Source: Colius striatus (Eukaryota; Chordata; Aves; Coliiformes; Coliidae). Taken from it: a DNA stretch of 64,000 nt. The DNA lies in the NCBI RefSeq assembly GCF_028858725.1, contig NC_084772.1, positions 19,941,548 to 20,005,547 of the forward strand, read 5' to 3'. The position numbers were made by a program, and so were the translations under genes. Below the pieces are notes generated by a model. The model worked only from the letters and a program-made list of their open reading frames with translations, did not search any database and was not told the origin of the DNA. Shown one piece after another: positions 63,841-64,000 of the stretch (the first letter of the stretch is position 1; every line of letters starts with the position of its first letter).

Positions 63841-64000
63841 GTGCATTTAAGAGAAGGGAGTATCTTTATTAATCCCATTTAAGGTGAAAGAGAGTATTTA
63901 TGACTTTGGTTACTGGGAAGTTATCCTCCCTTTTGCCTTTTAGTGGCCAGCAATCACTAGTTCCCCTATCAGAAACATGACAGTGCTGGTGGGCTAGAAT

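Overview
The window looks like chromosomal DNA from a bird, or less likely another sauropsid. It carries several CR1-type LINE fragments, has short gene spacing and few other interspersed repeats, and its two protein-coding loci keep the order known from the vertebrate FOXF1 neighbourhood. In human this order is FENDRR, FOXF1, MTHFSD, FOXC2; the window shows it in reverse orientation. There is no bacterial, viral or plasmid gene content. The species cannot be named from the sequence alone.

Left end (1-1.4 kb): the tail of MTHFSD on the + strand, with part of its last intron and its final coding exon, which encodes an RNA-recognition motif. About 1.4-12.6 kb is the interval between the convergent MTHFSD and FOXF1 genes. 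It holds a G10/C11 hairpin just after the MTHFSD stop, a strong CTCF-like site next to a C-rich minisatellite with a 54-bp period (9.2-10.1 kb), and an AT-rich homeodomain-motif island with an exact inverted repeat (about 11.66-12.15 kb).

Centre (12.6-17.9 kb): FOXF1 on the - strand, complete, in two coding exons (15726-16785 and 13941-14101) separated by a 1.6-kb intron, with a 3' UTR to about 12.66 kb. The predicted protein is 406 residues. It has an intact forkhead domain and the conserved C-terminus.

Upstream of FOXF1 (17.9-26.6 kb): a long CpG-dense, gene-free domain. Its start is where the divergent lncRNA FENDRR is expected. A strong + strand splice donor at 18303 marks a candidate first exon. 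A perfect GLI core motif lies at 20.4 kb and a roughly 750-bp homopurine tract at 24.8-25.5 kb.

Right part (26.6-64 kb): CpG-poor intergenic DNA with no gene I can support. It contains CR1 fragments, two recent short tandem duplications, microsatellites, a perfect stem-loop, two more perfect GLI cores and several AT-rich blocks that look like conserved enhancers. It probably forms part of the long-range regulatory territory of FOXF1, which encodes a Hedgehog-responsive mesenchymal transcription factor; that is inference from locus knowledge. I found no clearly novel coding system. The most interesting material is the regulatory architecture around FOXF1.
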